This document shows, piece by piece, positions 10,426 through 21,001 of a stretch of 64,000 bases of DNA. The notes beneath the pieces were generated by a model. It saw only the letters and a program-made list of their open reading frames with translations. It was not told the DNA's origin and searched no databases. The first letter of the stretch is position 1. Every line of letters starts with the position of its first letter. The stretch lies in assembly GCF_003324165.1 (NCBI RefSeq), contig NW_025407861.1, positions 364,143 through 428,142 of the forward strand, given 5' to 3'. Position numbers and translations under genes: made by a program. This DNA comes from Naegleria lovaniensis. Lineage: Eukaryota; Heterolobosea; Eutetramitea; Acrasida; Naegleriidae.

Positions 10426-11222
10426 ATGAAGGAAAATTTTATTATTTGTGTATCGGTGTTGATAGCCCTTCAGTGCTGCATACTTTTACTGCTTTCAACA
10501 CCTGCAAATGCTTCGCTCTCTATTTCAGCTTCAAAACACCCTCTCCGATGTGATTGTGAAGCTTTGTTTGCTCCAATAAGAATCCTTGATATCAACAATA
10601 CCGCAGATTGTGCAGAATGGATATGGTTACCATCCTATGAAAACGGTACTCTCATTCCCAATGTAAATAACACAAGTGAGTCGTCACCATCAGCCTTGAA
10701 TGGGAGTGTGATTAATTCAACACTATCTCATGGGGAAATAGGAAATCTTACCTTAAACGACGATACTTTAAGGGAGACGGTAACTAAACCAACCACTCTT
10801 AATGGAGACCATGAAAGTAAACTGGGAGGAGGGGCAATAGCAGGCATAGTGATTGGATCTATTGTGGGCCTTATATTACTTGTACTAATTACCCTTGCTG
10901 TTATTGGATTTGCAATTTTCAAATCCAAGTACCGAAACGCCAAATACTTTGTTCATGATGTGAGTGGAAAGAAGAGCGTAAGTATATTGTTGTTTCAAAT
11001 GTCTGTCTGTGTATCATCTGTTGAATGCTTGGTCCATAGTTCTCAGATCTGTCTGCTGAAATTATGAGGGCTGCTGAGGAAGACTTTGCCTCTCAAGTTC
11101 AATTTGTTGTGAGTGATGGTGAAGATAGTGACTCAATCCCTAACGGTGACGAAGACGAGCATGCACATTTTTACAATGACGACGAGATCATTGTCGACAA
11201 TAATGAGCAGTTTGAATATTAA
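10426..11222 (+). CDS. Type I membrane glycoprotein, two exons
   Basis: Exons 10426-10977 and 11040-11222, with a 62-nt intron (GTAAGT...CATAG), give 244 residues. The chosen ATG starts directly at a signal peptide (short basic N-terminus, then a leucine-rich core ending near TPANAS). A lumenal/extracellular domain of ~110 residues follows, with several N-x-S/T sites and a small cysteine cluster (RCDCEALF). Next is one strong Gly/Ile/Leu transmembrane helix, a basic KSKYRNAKY stop-transfer, and an acidic cytoplasmic tail encoded mostly by exon 2. The second exon is in frame only after splicing. A surface receptor or adhesion-type protein is plausible; no named family is recognised. Confidence 0.7.
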
Positions 11223-11812
11223 GAAAAAACATTGAATAGGCCGCTGTTGAAGCTGAAATGAATAAATCATCGATCTTGATTTAACGGAGAGGATGGTTGA
11301 CATCGTCTTGCAACAGCGGAAAGCCATAAGAAATAATTAAGGTTGCAAAAAGTTCAGAAGTATTAAAAACCAACGGATTCTTTCGAAGGAAACCTGACAC
11401 AAGAGAAGATGCACATAAAAGCACAACAATACACTGTGACTGATACCTAAGCACTAACTTTATTGGAAAGGGTGATTTATGATCAACCAGTAGCATATTG
11501 GGACATAAGAAGTCTTATCCACTATATATTTCTTACAACCGAATTTAGATTTGTGGCAATATCGTTATTGTTGCTTTACTTTCACACAAATCTTGAAACA
11601 TGCTGTTAATTAGAAGGTCATGGGAATCTATCGAAACAGCTCGAAGCGGATCGCTCTTTCAAGTTGCGCCCAGTTCATGAACCTGAGCAGGACACGAGTT
11701 CATTCTTGACCGTTTCGAAAAGCCAGGTGTCAACAACATTTAAAAAAAAGCAACTGTGTGTGAACTCTTTCGCCAATTCATCGTTACATAATTATACCAA
11801 AACACAACACAC
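11223..11812. other. Intergenic region
   Basis: AT-rich, no supported gene. It holds the 3' UTR of the membrane-protein gene and the promoter of the following one. Confidence 0.4.
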
Positions 11813-12753
11813 ATGGCATCTTCAAACTCTCGTTTCATCATATCCATTGTTGGTTCACTCGTTGGCTGCTGTGTTGCAATCATTGTTTTAGCCATTGTCC
11901 TTCCGATCGGTATCATCAACAGGTAAGTTTTTAAAACTATCATCATCATATGAATAGAACTAAAATTTCTAAATACCATGTTTTTCATCATCCATCATGA
12001 TGCTTGAAATCGATTCTTCACCACCGTATCAAACAATTACTGATCCAATTTGAAACCACTCAATCACAATTATCATCATGATCCCAATTCCAAAATGATC
12101 CAAAATGATCCACATGTTGCCAATCCATACCACCCCAACACCACAGTCTTCCACCAGAATATTGCTACTCCACTCAACATTTGAAATATCTGCCCGCAGG
12201 AAGTACCATTGCTTTGAGAAAAACCTATGGCCTCGGTCGTTTTGAACTCTTCAACGAGACTGGCCATGGCGACAAGATTGAAAATTTCAAATTCAACGCC
12301 TCTTCCATTGTCGGAACCATGAAATATCGTTCATGGGCCATTCCCTATCGTATTGATTTGATGAATGCCGAACAGAAAGGATCAGCTGAGGGACGCGGAG
12401 CTAGTTTTTCCATTGGACAACAAGTCTCTTTGCACGAGTGTCGTAACGATACCACTTCTGAATTTACTGTATTGGGAAGAATTTCTCAAACGAATGTGTT
12501 TGAATTTTGGAAACGAACATATGAAGTATATGATGCTACGACCACCAATAAGATTGCTACGGTCGAGGATAAGTTTGGAATTAATGAACCATTTGTTGCT
12601 CGAACACCAGAAGGAGTCGTGGTGGCCGAGTTTCAACAAATTACTTGGCAATTACAAGAAACTTGGAGATTATCGGTCAAGTATGATATGCCTAATTTTG
12701 ATATGAGAAGTTTGTTGATACTCGTTTCTGTCATTTCATATAATAGAAATTAA
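11813..12753 (+). CDS. Membrane-anchored LURP/tubby-like protein, copy 1
   Basis: Exons 11813-11922 and 12147-12753 (intron of 224 nt) encode 238 residues. The N-terminal ~35 residues form a single membrane anchor. After the junction comes the conserved SLPPEYCYSTQHL block shared with the next gene. A beta-rich globular domain follows with the RSWAIPYRIDLMN motif, ending in a hydrophobic helix preceded by Asp and Arg (NFDMRSLLILVSV). That ending resembles the buried C-terminal helix of LURP-one/scramblase (tubby-like barrel) proteins. The intron is supported because exon 2 aligns with the intronless paralogue directly across the junction. The fold assignment is tentative; no function is known. 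Confidence 0.65.
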
Positions 12754-13039
12754 AGCTCGGAATGAGATGTATGAATATTTATTTCTTTAAACGGAATTCA
12801 ATTGGATGAATGATTGAATTTAATGTTTTGAGTTGTTTTTCGATTAGAACACACAAGTTCAAGAGAATGGAACGACTGTTGCGCCTTAAAAAAAAATTTC
12901 TCGTTTCCTAGAATTGAGGGTGTTTTTCAAAAGGCACGGGCCATAGTAATTGTCCACTAATCCTCGCTATATTACGGTATTATTGGAAACATCTTGGGTT
13001 CTGCAACGTGTACATTTCGAGTCTGGGCTTTGAGCTATA

Positions 13040-13795
13040 ATGAATCGTGCGTTCCCGATAGTGGTAGCCTTAATAACTACACTTTTGGGCTTTTTAGCTA
13101 CCATGGTTATTTACACTCTATTATTGCCTTTGGGAGTGTTGAGTTCGTTGCCTCCGAAATTCTGTTACTCGACTCAACATTTAATGCAATTTAAAAAGGG
13201 GTCGGAGTTGAGGTTAAGGAAGAGTGGAGTGGGTCCTGGACGATTTTCAATTCTTCAAGTGCATGCTCATAATGCATCTGAACAGTACATGGGAGAGGTA
13301 AATTTCAGACCATGGGCCATCCCGAACACGGTGGATGTCATGCCAAGTTCCAAGCAAGGTTCCTTGATTGCAGAGGCCGAAGGGCTTTCATTGGGACGTG
13401 CATACAATATCCATGAATGTGTGGAGGAATTGACAACAACAGGCAATAGTAATCTAGCTAACTTTAACACACGTAGTGGAGAGTATCCTTACAAATTCGT
13501 ACAGATTGGGAGAATTGAAAAGCAACCGACATTTCATTATCGAGAATTTAACTTTTTGAGCGTGGACACTGGTTTGAAATCTCCCTCGATCAAAGTTAAG
13601 GAAGTTCAGGAACAGCCGTATGTTCAATTTAATGTCTATCTCATGGATCAGAATATGACAACTTACCCAGTCTTGACTCTTGCCAATATACAACGAAAGA
13701 ATAAGGAGGAATGGATCATCCTTGTGAAGGAAGACACTCCCTCTCTGTTGGATTTTAGAAATATTTTCGTCCTTGTTTCATGGTTATCAAAGTGA
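13040..13795 (+). CDS. Membrane-anchored LURP/tubby-like protein, copy 2
   Basis: Intronless 251-residue ORF, tandem paralogue of the preceding gene. An N-terminal transmembrane segment (residues ~7-33) is followed by SLPPKFCYSTQHL, FRPWAIPNTVDVM and a C-terminal hydrophobic helix (LLDFRNIFVLVSWL), all in the same order as copy 1. The middle is longer by a Thr/Asn-rich loop. Sequence divergence is considerable, so the duplication is not recent. One copy has an intron at the membrane-anchor boundary and the other does not. A tubby-like beta-barrel is inferred from the C-terminal helix pattern only. Confidence 0.65.
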   Translation: MNRAFPIVVALITTLLGFLATMVIYTLLLPLGVLSSLPPKFCYSTQHLMQFKKGSELRLRKSGVGPGRFSILQVHAHNASEQYMGEVNFRPWAIPNTVDVMPSSKQGSLIAEAEGLSLGRAYNIHECVEELTTTGNSNLANFNTRSGEYPYKFVQIGRIEKQPTFHYREFNFLSVDTGLKSPSIKVKEVQEQPYVQFNVYLMDQNMTTYPVLTLANIQRKNKEEWIILVKEDTPSLLDFRNIFVLVSWLSK

Positions 13796-13891
13796 CAAGG
13801 AGAACTCGGGAACAAGGTTCGCAGCACTTTCTACCCAAACAAATCCTTTAGCGATCGCAAACGCTTTGGCAAAACAAAAAAAATAGTACTC

Positions 13892-15378
13892 ATGTCATCA
13901 GGTAGCGACAACACTCCTCTCTCCAGTCACAAAAAGTTCTACGATTTCCGAGTAGAAGATTGGTATTCCTGTTGTTATTCGGACAACAAATCAACAGAAC
14001 CATTGACTTTTACCACTGATTTTTTATCACTCACCATCGAACAAGCTAATGCCATCATTCACCTCTATGAACTATTTCACAAATATCCGAGACAATTGTT
14101 GCCTGGTGATGTTGGTTTAAAATTACCAGAGCAAGATGATCTCTTGCAGCAATATATCAAAAACGCCAAAGTGAAATGCATGAATCGATTTTCGTCAGTG
14201 ACAAATGTCAATTCCATTGTTTCGGAATTTTATGATTGGGATGCCAATAATAATAATACTGATTCAACAGGTAATGCATCATCATCCACTGATTTTTCAA
14301 ACTGGGAACCCAGTTCTCAAAAACCAGAAAATTTTCACTCGACAGGATGCAGTGCTGATACAACAATTAGGTATTGCTCTACAACAAAAATTTGATGAGC
14401 TTGCAAAAGTGTCTCCTTACCCACAGATTGATGGATTTTTTGTTCGAGCATCAACACGATCGCCCAAAGACGGCTGTTTGCGCCATCGTCAAGCATTTAC
14501 CCAGCAATTAAAGTTGGAACTCGAAAAGAATGCTCAACAGTCAGGACGAGAAGTGACATTTAATGAGCCTCTTGCAGTAGTGAGAGCCTTCAACGCTAAA
14601 TTATGCGTTCAAAACGCATTACAAGCCCTCGATTTGCTCGTCAACTCTGAAAGAATCTATGCTGACTTATTTAGGGCCTTGTTGTTTATCGATGAAAATT
14701 TGAAAAAGGAACCTCAAAAAGAATTGCCTGAGCAACGTTTGGTAGTGAGACTCTTCAAGAAAATGTCTCGACCCGAATATGAATTTAGAGTATTTGTGAA
14801 ATACTTTGAAAATTTACAACAACATCAAGTAGTTGGAATTACACAGTATTTTAAGACATGCTATTTAGAAGATCTCAATCATCACGATGGAAGTTTGAGA
14901 GAACAAATTCAGAATGGTATTCAGGAATTGGCCCAAGAAGTTTCTAAACGCTTGCAAACGACTGAAAATTTTGTGTTGGTATGTTTATTCCCTTAATTGT
15001 GGTATTGTTTTTATCTAAACGTACGTACAAAAGGACGTGAGTATTGAGTATGAACATGTTCTTTCAGAGGATGGCACCAATTCTCAATTTAAAGTGACAA
15101 AAATTTGGATGATTGAAATCAATTCTTTCTCAAAACAGGCAAGCCCTTGTTTATTTAATTGGGATGAAGAAGAGACCATTAAGGTTCTGAGTGGAGAATT
15201 GCCCCTGCAATTCAGAATTTTACAAAAACCACTAACCCTTAAAGAAGGAAGACGTGAATTAGCAAAAGATGTGAGCGAAATGTTGGAACTCATTAATGGA
15301 AAGCCTCCAGTTGAAAATGGTGAAGTCAATCATCAGGACGATCGTGATCATTCAAAAAAGAATTGTATGGTTCAATAA
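13892..15378 (+). CDS. CDC123/D123-family protein (divergent)
   Basis: Three exons (13892-14270, 14371-14978, 15034-15378) encode 443 residues. Family-like blocks occur in order: an N-terminal region with a FYDWD acidic segment, then ASTRSPKDGCLRHRQ, which resembles the ATP-grasp lysine/serine block of D123 proteins. Next come SRPEYEFRVFV, VVGITQYFKTCYLEDL, KIWMIEINSF and LFNWDEEE, matching the R-x-E-F-R, ISQR-like, LIDfNPf-like and LFxWxE blocks. CDC123 is an ATP-grasp-fold factor that assembles eIF2 in the cytosol. This protein is longer and more divergent than typical CDC123, so it may be a paralogue rather than the assembly factor itself. The first intron was chosen because only the TTAG acceptor at 14370 restores frame; the alternative acceptor at 14345 leads to a stop. 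Confidence 0.65.
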
Positions 15379-15454
15379 GTGTTATGCAATGGAACGATTC
15401 ATGAATTGGACTCTCTCTGTAAAATGAAATGTTACATGTCACACGAACAACTAT

Positions 15455-16222
15455 TTATTTTAAGGAAATAATTTTGCTTAAATTGTTCTTTAAAAACATT
15501 TCACATTCATAAGGCGATTGAAATCGATACACGGTGAGATGAGGATTATTTTTCATCCATTTTACCACTCTCGATTCATATTCTCTCCAATTCCAGAATC
15601 GTTTCAACACAAAAAGCAACAAGGAATCTTGAGTTGAACAAAACTGATTGTACCAAGTTTCAATATTTCCATTGCAAATTGGAGTTTTAAACATAATTCG
15701 CTTCATGGTTCGAATGAAGAGACGGAACATGACCACACTTGCTGAATAATCCAACCAGAGAACTAAAGATGCGTGAGGAGCAACAGGTGGTTGAGTGGCC
15801 ATGACTGTGCCGTCAATGATCCATCCATTCTTCTCAGTTTTCATTTCTTCTTGTGCGTAAACAGGATCTTTGTTTTGTTGTTGTTGTTGTGATTGAGGAG
15901 GAATTTTCTCAATTTCATTGAGGAGTTGATTGGAAAAGTCTTCAATGTCTCTGGTTTTCCAAATATGGCCTTGTGATGCTGGATGATATCGATGATGGTC
16001 AATATCAATGTAATGTAAATTGAATTGAGAGGCCAACTGTTGACTGAGAGTGGATTTACCACTTCCTGGCTGACCGTGAACAATGATAAGTGGTGCATGA
16101 TCATGTCCTTGCTGAAAGAGTACTGGACCATGCTTTGAGGTCTTGTAATAGTGGTATTGGTAAAGGACTCCAAAGAGGAGTAACAGCACAATAAACAACA
16201 ACGCTAACACTAGAATCCACAT
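15455..16222 (-). CDS. Membrane-anchored P-loop NTPase (adenylate-kinase-like)
   Basis: 255-residue intronless ORF. Residues 1-22 form a strongly hydrophobic N-terminal anchor. A perfect Walker A motif (GQPGSGKST) follows near residue 50, then a YIDIDHHRYHP segment and WIIDGT. This order resembles the shikimate/adenylate-kinase and FlaR-like topology modulation kinases, where D-x-D and the W-x-x-DGT strand line the nucleotide site. A glutamine run sits in the middle. The C-terminal W-rich basic helical region (RFWNWREYESRV) fits a lid domain. The likely role is a small-molecule or nucleotide kinase facing one side of a membrane; substrate unknown. Confidence 0.7.
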   Translation of the reverse strand: MWILVLALLFIVLLLLFGVLYQYHYYKTSKHGPVLFQQGHDHAPLIIVHGQPGSGKSTLSQQLASQFNLHYIDIDHHRYHPASQGHIWKTRDIEDFSNQLLNEIEKIPPQSQQQQQNKDPVYAQEEMKTEKNGWIIDGTVMATQPPVAPHASLVLWLDYSASVVMFRLFIRTMKRIMFKTPICNGNIETWYNQFCSTQDSLLLFVLKRFWNWREYESRVVKWMKNNPHLTVYRFQSPYECEMFLKNNLSKIISLK

Positions 16223-16380
16223 TATCTTTTGCTTCTTTTTTTTTGAGATTGAAATTCATGAACTTCACACGCTTCCTGGCTCTTTCTACAGTTTATTGAA
16301 ATCGAATGATTTATGAATGAAGATCGTTTCACCTTGTAACAAGTGGCGTTTTCGCGTATCGACGAGCACAAGCAAAAGCT

Positions 16381-19300
16381 TCACATGGCCTTCAACGCAC
16401 TCAAACACAATCGTCTCACCTTCTCCGAATTCTTATTACTCTTCTTCAAATCCCATAAACGATCCACTGTACCTGCTTGGGTAATGGCTTCCTTAATGTT
16501 CTTGTCATTGGCAAATATGAGATTTAACAAATTTTTCAAACTCTCCACCACAATACTTTCCACAGGCGAATAGGTGGCCTTAATCATGAATTCAATTGCA
16601 CCTGATTTTAAAAAAGAGGGATGAAATTGTTCAAACTGAGAAAAATGAAATAAAATTCTGAGTCCATCCAATTTACATTCATCCATACTATTGGAATCTG
16701 CAGCTTTGACAATATTTGGTATTTTGAAAATGTCATGTATCTGTGTCAAGATGGTTTCATTTCTTGCCAACTTGGATATGCATCGGACAGAACGACTTTG
16801 AAGTTTGTGATCCGTTTCTAATAAATATTTGACCAAACAATCTCGAACACCATTCTTTGTGATTAATTTTCGTTGCAACATGGTATCCGCTTCACAAAGA
16901 TTTGACAGAGTGCACAGACAATTCCAAATGACCGTTCTTTCACCAGTCATGTTAATAATTAATGTTGAAAGAGAGTCCAGAAACATTTCCTTGAAAAAGG
17001 TGAAATGACTTTCTGGAAGTGTACTAATATTTGCTAACGTTCTGCTAATGACTTTGGGTAACAATTCATACTCTTCTTGTGACATTGAGTTTTGTGTGAA
17101 AACAATATTAAAGTCCAATTGTTCTTGTTCACATCTCGTTCGTTGTTCTGCTATGGAAGACGACAATCGTAAAAGGCGAATGATGGGTGTGAGACCCTTA
17201 TCGTAAATGTGTCGTTGACCTTCCTTATACTTGCTTAAATTACTCACTAATAACATGCATAGAAAAGTAGAAGACGTCATGGATACTACAAAAGGATTCT
17301 GCTCTGGAAATACTTGTTGATTCAAATCTCGTTGAAGTAAATTAAAAGCATGTTCGACCACTCTTGCTTCGAATAATATTTGATGTGTTTTGGTGTAATC
17401 GCTGAGCTGTGACAAAATATGCAGAGTTCTAGTTTCCAATAATAAATTAGAGCAATTAGATTGAACTGGTACAGAAACAAACATCTCCACTACGGTATCA
17501 AAAATGTACTTGAGGATGAGAGTGTCACGATGAATACTCGACGAAGGTACAAAGTTTGAAATTGCATCCAAAATTAAACCTTTCATAATATTTGTCTCTT
17601 CTTCTGTGTCTTCATTATTTGTGCCAAGTTCTCTCATCATGGAAAGCAAATTGTGGAAGAAACCAGAGCGATACATTTCTTCACGAGCTCGTTCATGAAA
17701 CGAAAGCGCTCGAATGACCTGGTACAGAGCTTGTTTAAGAGTAACTCCTTGCTTTTTCTTTTTTTGAGCTTGGCCTTTTCTGGCCTTCAGTGTCAACAGA
17801 TTGTAATCTGAAATGATTTGACTGAGGAGACCTAACTCTAACAAGTGGTTGGTCGTTGAGTCATCCACAAACTCGTCATTTTCAAACGTAGTTCCTGAAA
17901 GAATCAATCTTTCAATGCATATCAATACATTTGTCTTCAATAACGGAGCTCGCTTCATTTTAAATATCGAAGAAATGATTAAAAAATATGGGCTATCGTG
18001 CAAAAGCTTAGTTCGAGCCTCAGTTCCAGAAAATGATAAACATGTGACTGAATGAAACATGTCTCTCATAATATTGTAAATGGTCTTGTCAGGAATTATT
18101 TCCTGAGTAATCATGTCTTGTTGAGAAATATTTTGATCACATTGTGTTTGTTTTAGATATTCATTGAGTGTGTCCATTTTCTCGACAATGCATGAAATAA
18201 AGCCCATATCGATGAGCTTGGTGTCTGAAATTGTGGCTTTTAGATTCTTTGCAAAATGTTGATATCCACTTGGAGAGGAATGGTATCCCAGCAATTCACA
18301 CGAATATTCTGATAATTTTCGGACTACTTTCATGACGAATTGTAAAATTTCTGGATGATGCAATGGGCATGTAGTGATGGTGGTTTTTAGATATTCCAAA
18401 AAGCTATTGTTTCCAGTGGTGAGTTTACAAATGGAACGATATTCATCCTCTGACTTTTTTTCAACCGTTTTCATTAATACATAGAGTGTTGACACGTTTT
18501 CTAACTCTTCATCCTTCTTATCTCTCGTTTCTTCCAAGAGTGGCTTTAAGCATAATGTTAATTTTGGTAGGTCAACATTTGCCTCATTGAGTAAGCTGGC
18601 AATTGTGGTTCGAGCCTCTGAGCTTGATATTAAAGGCTGCTCTTCGACCTTACCAATGCATTCAGAAATTTCATCTTTGTTTTCAAAGTGAAACATGGGA
18701 GAGGATGTTAATGATCTAGATTTGGGAGGATGCGCTCTGTTATTGATAACGTCAATAGAATCTCTTCTTTGCATGAGCTCATTTAGTTGTACACTATTTC
18801 GGAGGGATCTATCGACCACCTTTCTTGAACTTTGTCTACTTAACGAAGGAGCATTGAACAAATCTGCAGAACTTGTCAGTACTCTTTCTGAGGGCGTTCG
18901 GCTGAGAAGTGGCCTCTCTGATGTCGACGTAGCACTGCTGCTCTCTTGGTTCATCAAGCTTGTCCTTTGTTGGTCGTTACTTCGTGGCTTGGCAGTCTCA
19001 AATAATGTGACAGACTTTTTCTTTTCAAGTTTTTGATTTCTTGGTTGAGCTTTGATCTTTTTCTTTGTCGTTCCATTGAGCACGTCTTGTCTTTGCTTGT
19101 TTGCAAGCTGACTCTTCGATGAGGAATGATGAGTTTTTCGCGATTTTTGATTCAAAACAATCTCTCCAGATCTTCTTCGTTTGAGATAATCCAGAATTGC
19201 ATCCGCTTCCTGTTCTGTCTTGGCCTTTTCTTGAGAAACTTCATTCGCAAGTAAAAGATTGGTTTTTTCACCTTGCATTTTGTTAAATGTCGTGATGAAT

Positions 19301-20433
19301 GGAATTGGGTTGCAAAATCTCTTTTTTTCTAAAACATTGATTGGGCAGCTTTGCCTTATAGAGTTGTAGCTATTCGTTAAATAGTTGAAACTGAGTTCAT
19401 CTAAGGTACCATTATTGGGGCATGGAAAATTGGAAGGTTGATTCAAGTCCCACTGCGTTGGTGGTACATAGGTCGGCGTGTAGAACCAAAAATTTGGAAT
19501 GCTCGTAGAGACGTCCTTACTTTTGGCGAATATCTTATGGAGGGAATCATGATTCTGAAATAGGGAAATATATGTCTCTTCAATCACTACTGGAGGAGGT
19601 GGAGAAGGGTCAGGTGGTGGTAGAGAAGCTTGTGAGGGTATCATGGTTGTTGGCAATCCTGATGAGGATAACACTGTGGATGATTTGAAATCGGTGACGT
19701 CCAGTTTTTGTAGTTGAGTTGTGGTTGTTTGCATACTCGTTTTAGGATTGACCACCTCTTGTTTCTTTTGATTTGATTCCGTTTCTTCAGCAGAGCTAGA
19801 AGATTCTTGAGAATTTTCAGTATTATTTGGGGGTGATGATTGCTGTTGTGGTGGTTGAGATGGTTTAGAAGCAAGCTTTACAAGCATTGGGCTCTTGCTG
19901 GGCACTTGACCAATGGATGATGAAGATTTTGAGTTATTGAGCTTACTGAGAGATGAAGTGACATTGGTGTCTTCTTTTTTGACAGCAGCAATAAAAGGTG
20001 TTCGTTTTCCTGTAGATGCTGATCTTGTATTGTGACTCGCTCCATTATTATTATTGTTATTATTGTTGTTATTAATACGTGGTGATAAAAGTTTTTCTTC
20101 CTTTGAAGCTGATGCACTCATTGAAACTCGTTTCTTTGGAAGCACAATCGGAATCGTAATGGGTTCCTCCGAAATACTCTTCCGTTTAATATTTAAATTA
20201 TTTACATTTTCTTTCGTGGCATTTGAAGTATTATTATTGCTACTATTTGATTTTAATTGTTCCAATGAGTGAGAGGAAGATGATTTTTTCTTGCTCTTTT
20301 TTTCATGTTGTTGATCCGTCAGTCCGTGATGATTCAATGATGATAATTTTTTTTCTTTCACCTTCTTCTTTTTAATCTTTTTCGGAGCACTGCTTTCCAT
20401 CATCATGATCAAACTCTCATTATTGGTCATCAT
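16381..20433 (-). CDS. Armadillo-repeat protein with disordered N-terminus
   Basis: Intronless ORF of 1,350 residues. The first ~700 residues are low complexity: Lys-rich start (KKIKKKKVKEKK), poly-Asn, poly-Pro (DPSPPPPVV) and Ser-rich stretches. The C-terminal ~600 residues are alpha-helical with ARM/HEAT-like repeats. The clearest block is TVIWNCLCTLSNLCEADT followed by repeated ~42-residue units such as HKLQSRSVRCISKLARNE and ESIVVESLKNLLNLI. Such solenoids are protein-binding scaffolds. No catalytic motif is seen, and a more specific family cannot be named. Confidence 0.75.
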   Translation of the reverse strand: MMTNNESLIMMMESSAPKKIKKKKVKEKKLSSLNHHGLTDQQHEKKSKKKSSSSHSLEQLKSNSSNNNTSNATKENVNNLNIKRKSISEEPITIPIVLPKKRVSMSASASKEEKLLSPRINNNNNNNNNNGASHNTRSASTGKRTPFIAAVKKEDTNVTSSLSKLNNSKSSSSIGQVPSKSPMLVKLASKPSQPPQQQSSPPNNTENSQESSSSAEETESNQKKQEVVNPKTSMQTTTTQLQKLDVTDFKSSTVLSSSGLPTTMIPSQASLPPPDPSPPPPVVIEETYISLFQNHDSLHKIFAKSKDVSTSIPNFWFYTPTYVPPTQWDLNQPSNFPCPNNGTLDELSFNYLTNSYNSIRQSCPINVLEKKRFCNPIPFITTFNKMQGEKTNLLLANEVSQEKAKTEQEADAILDYLKRRRSGEIVLNQKSRKTHHSSSKSQLANKQRQDVLNGTTKKKIKAQPRNQKLEKKKSVTLFETAKPRSNDQQRTSLMNQESSSATSTSERPLLSRTPSERVLTSSADLFNAPSLSRQSSRKVVDRSLRNSVQLNELMQRRDSIDVINNRAHPPKSRSLTSSPMFHFENKDEISECIGKVEEQPLISSSEARTTIASLLNEANVDLPKLTLCLKPLLEETRDKKDEELENVSTLYVLMKTVEKKSEDEYRSICKLTTGNNSFLEYLKTTITTCPLHHPEILQFVMKVVRKLSEYSCELLGYHSSPSGYQHFAKNLKATISDTKLIDMGFISCIVEKMDTLNEYLKQTQCDQNISQQDMITQEIIPDKTIYNIMRDMFHSVTCLSFSGTEARTKLLHDSPYFLIISSIFKMKRAPLLKTNVLICIERLILSGTTFENDEFVDDSTTNHLLELGLLSQIISDYNLLTLKARKGQAQKKKKQGVTLKQALYQVIRALSFHERAREEMYRSGFFHNLLSMMRELGTNNEDTEEETNIMKGLILDAISNFVPSSSIHRDTLILKYIFDTVVEMFVSVPVQSNCSNLLLETRTLHILSQLSDYTKTHQILFEARVVEHAFNLLQRDLNQQVFPEQNPFVVSMTSSTFLCMLLVSNLSKYKEGQRHIYDKGLTPIIRLLRLSSSIAEQRTRCEQEQLDFNIVFTQNSMSQEEYELLPKVISRTLANISTLPESHFTFFKEMFLDSLSTLIINMTGERTVIWNCLCTLSNLCEADTMLQRKLITKNGVRDCLVKYLLETDHKLQSRSVRCISKLARNETILTQIHDIFKIPNIVKAADSNSMDECKLDGLRILFHFSQFEQFHPSFLKSGAIEFMIKATYSPVESIVVESLKNLLNLIFANDKNIKEAITQAGTVDRLWDLKKSNKNSEKVRRLCLSALKAM

Positions 20434-21001
20434 GAGGAGATGATGATGGACCTCTCACTTTATAAAAAAATGACTGGCTCGAGTTCAATTTTTTAAATTT
20501 TTAAATTCTGTAGAGAAGAGAAGGCGCCAATTAATGGTTGGATAAAGAAAAAAAATTGAAAGGTCCATCGCTAGAGTGAATACTCTTTGGTTCATGATCT
20601 TTGATCGGAATAGAAACGCTTAACGATAATGACAAAACTCAAAGCAAGATCTTGTTTGAAACGTTTTAAAACTCAACAACTAAGTAGTAACCACGATCAA
20701 GAGAGTCCTGGAGGATTCTCATCAACACGCTCATGAATCTCTCAATCATGATGGGATGATGATGTTTTTTGACAAGTTCAAGCATTGGGATACATGCAAC
20801 CTCGTTCGCTCATGATGCTTGGGCACTATGGAGTCCTTGTTATCCCAAATTTCCTTTCGCCATTTCCATAACGAGTTCATTCGCGACGTTTTTGCCCCTG
20901 TCATTAACGCTCATGACATTTGCATTTCAAAGCAAATCCTCCTCTCGTCAAATCAAAGAAGAAAAAAACGACTCACTCTCACACACATTCGTTACACACA
21001 A
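20434..21001. other. Divergent promoter region
   Basis: Separates the ARM gene (minus) from the folate-receptor-like gene (plus). No other gene is supported; the ORF frame upstream of 21002 continues open but lacks coding character. Confidence 0.4.

Noticed and set aside
14271-14345. Alternative intron in the CDC123-like gene ending at the ACAG before 14346
   Set aside because: Its 75-nt length keeps the frame and leads to a TGA shortly after; the acceptor at 14370 restores the conserved frame.
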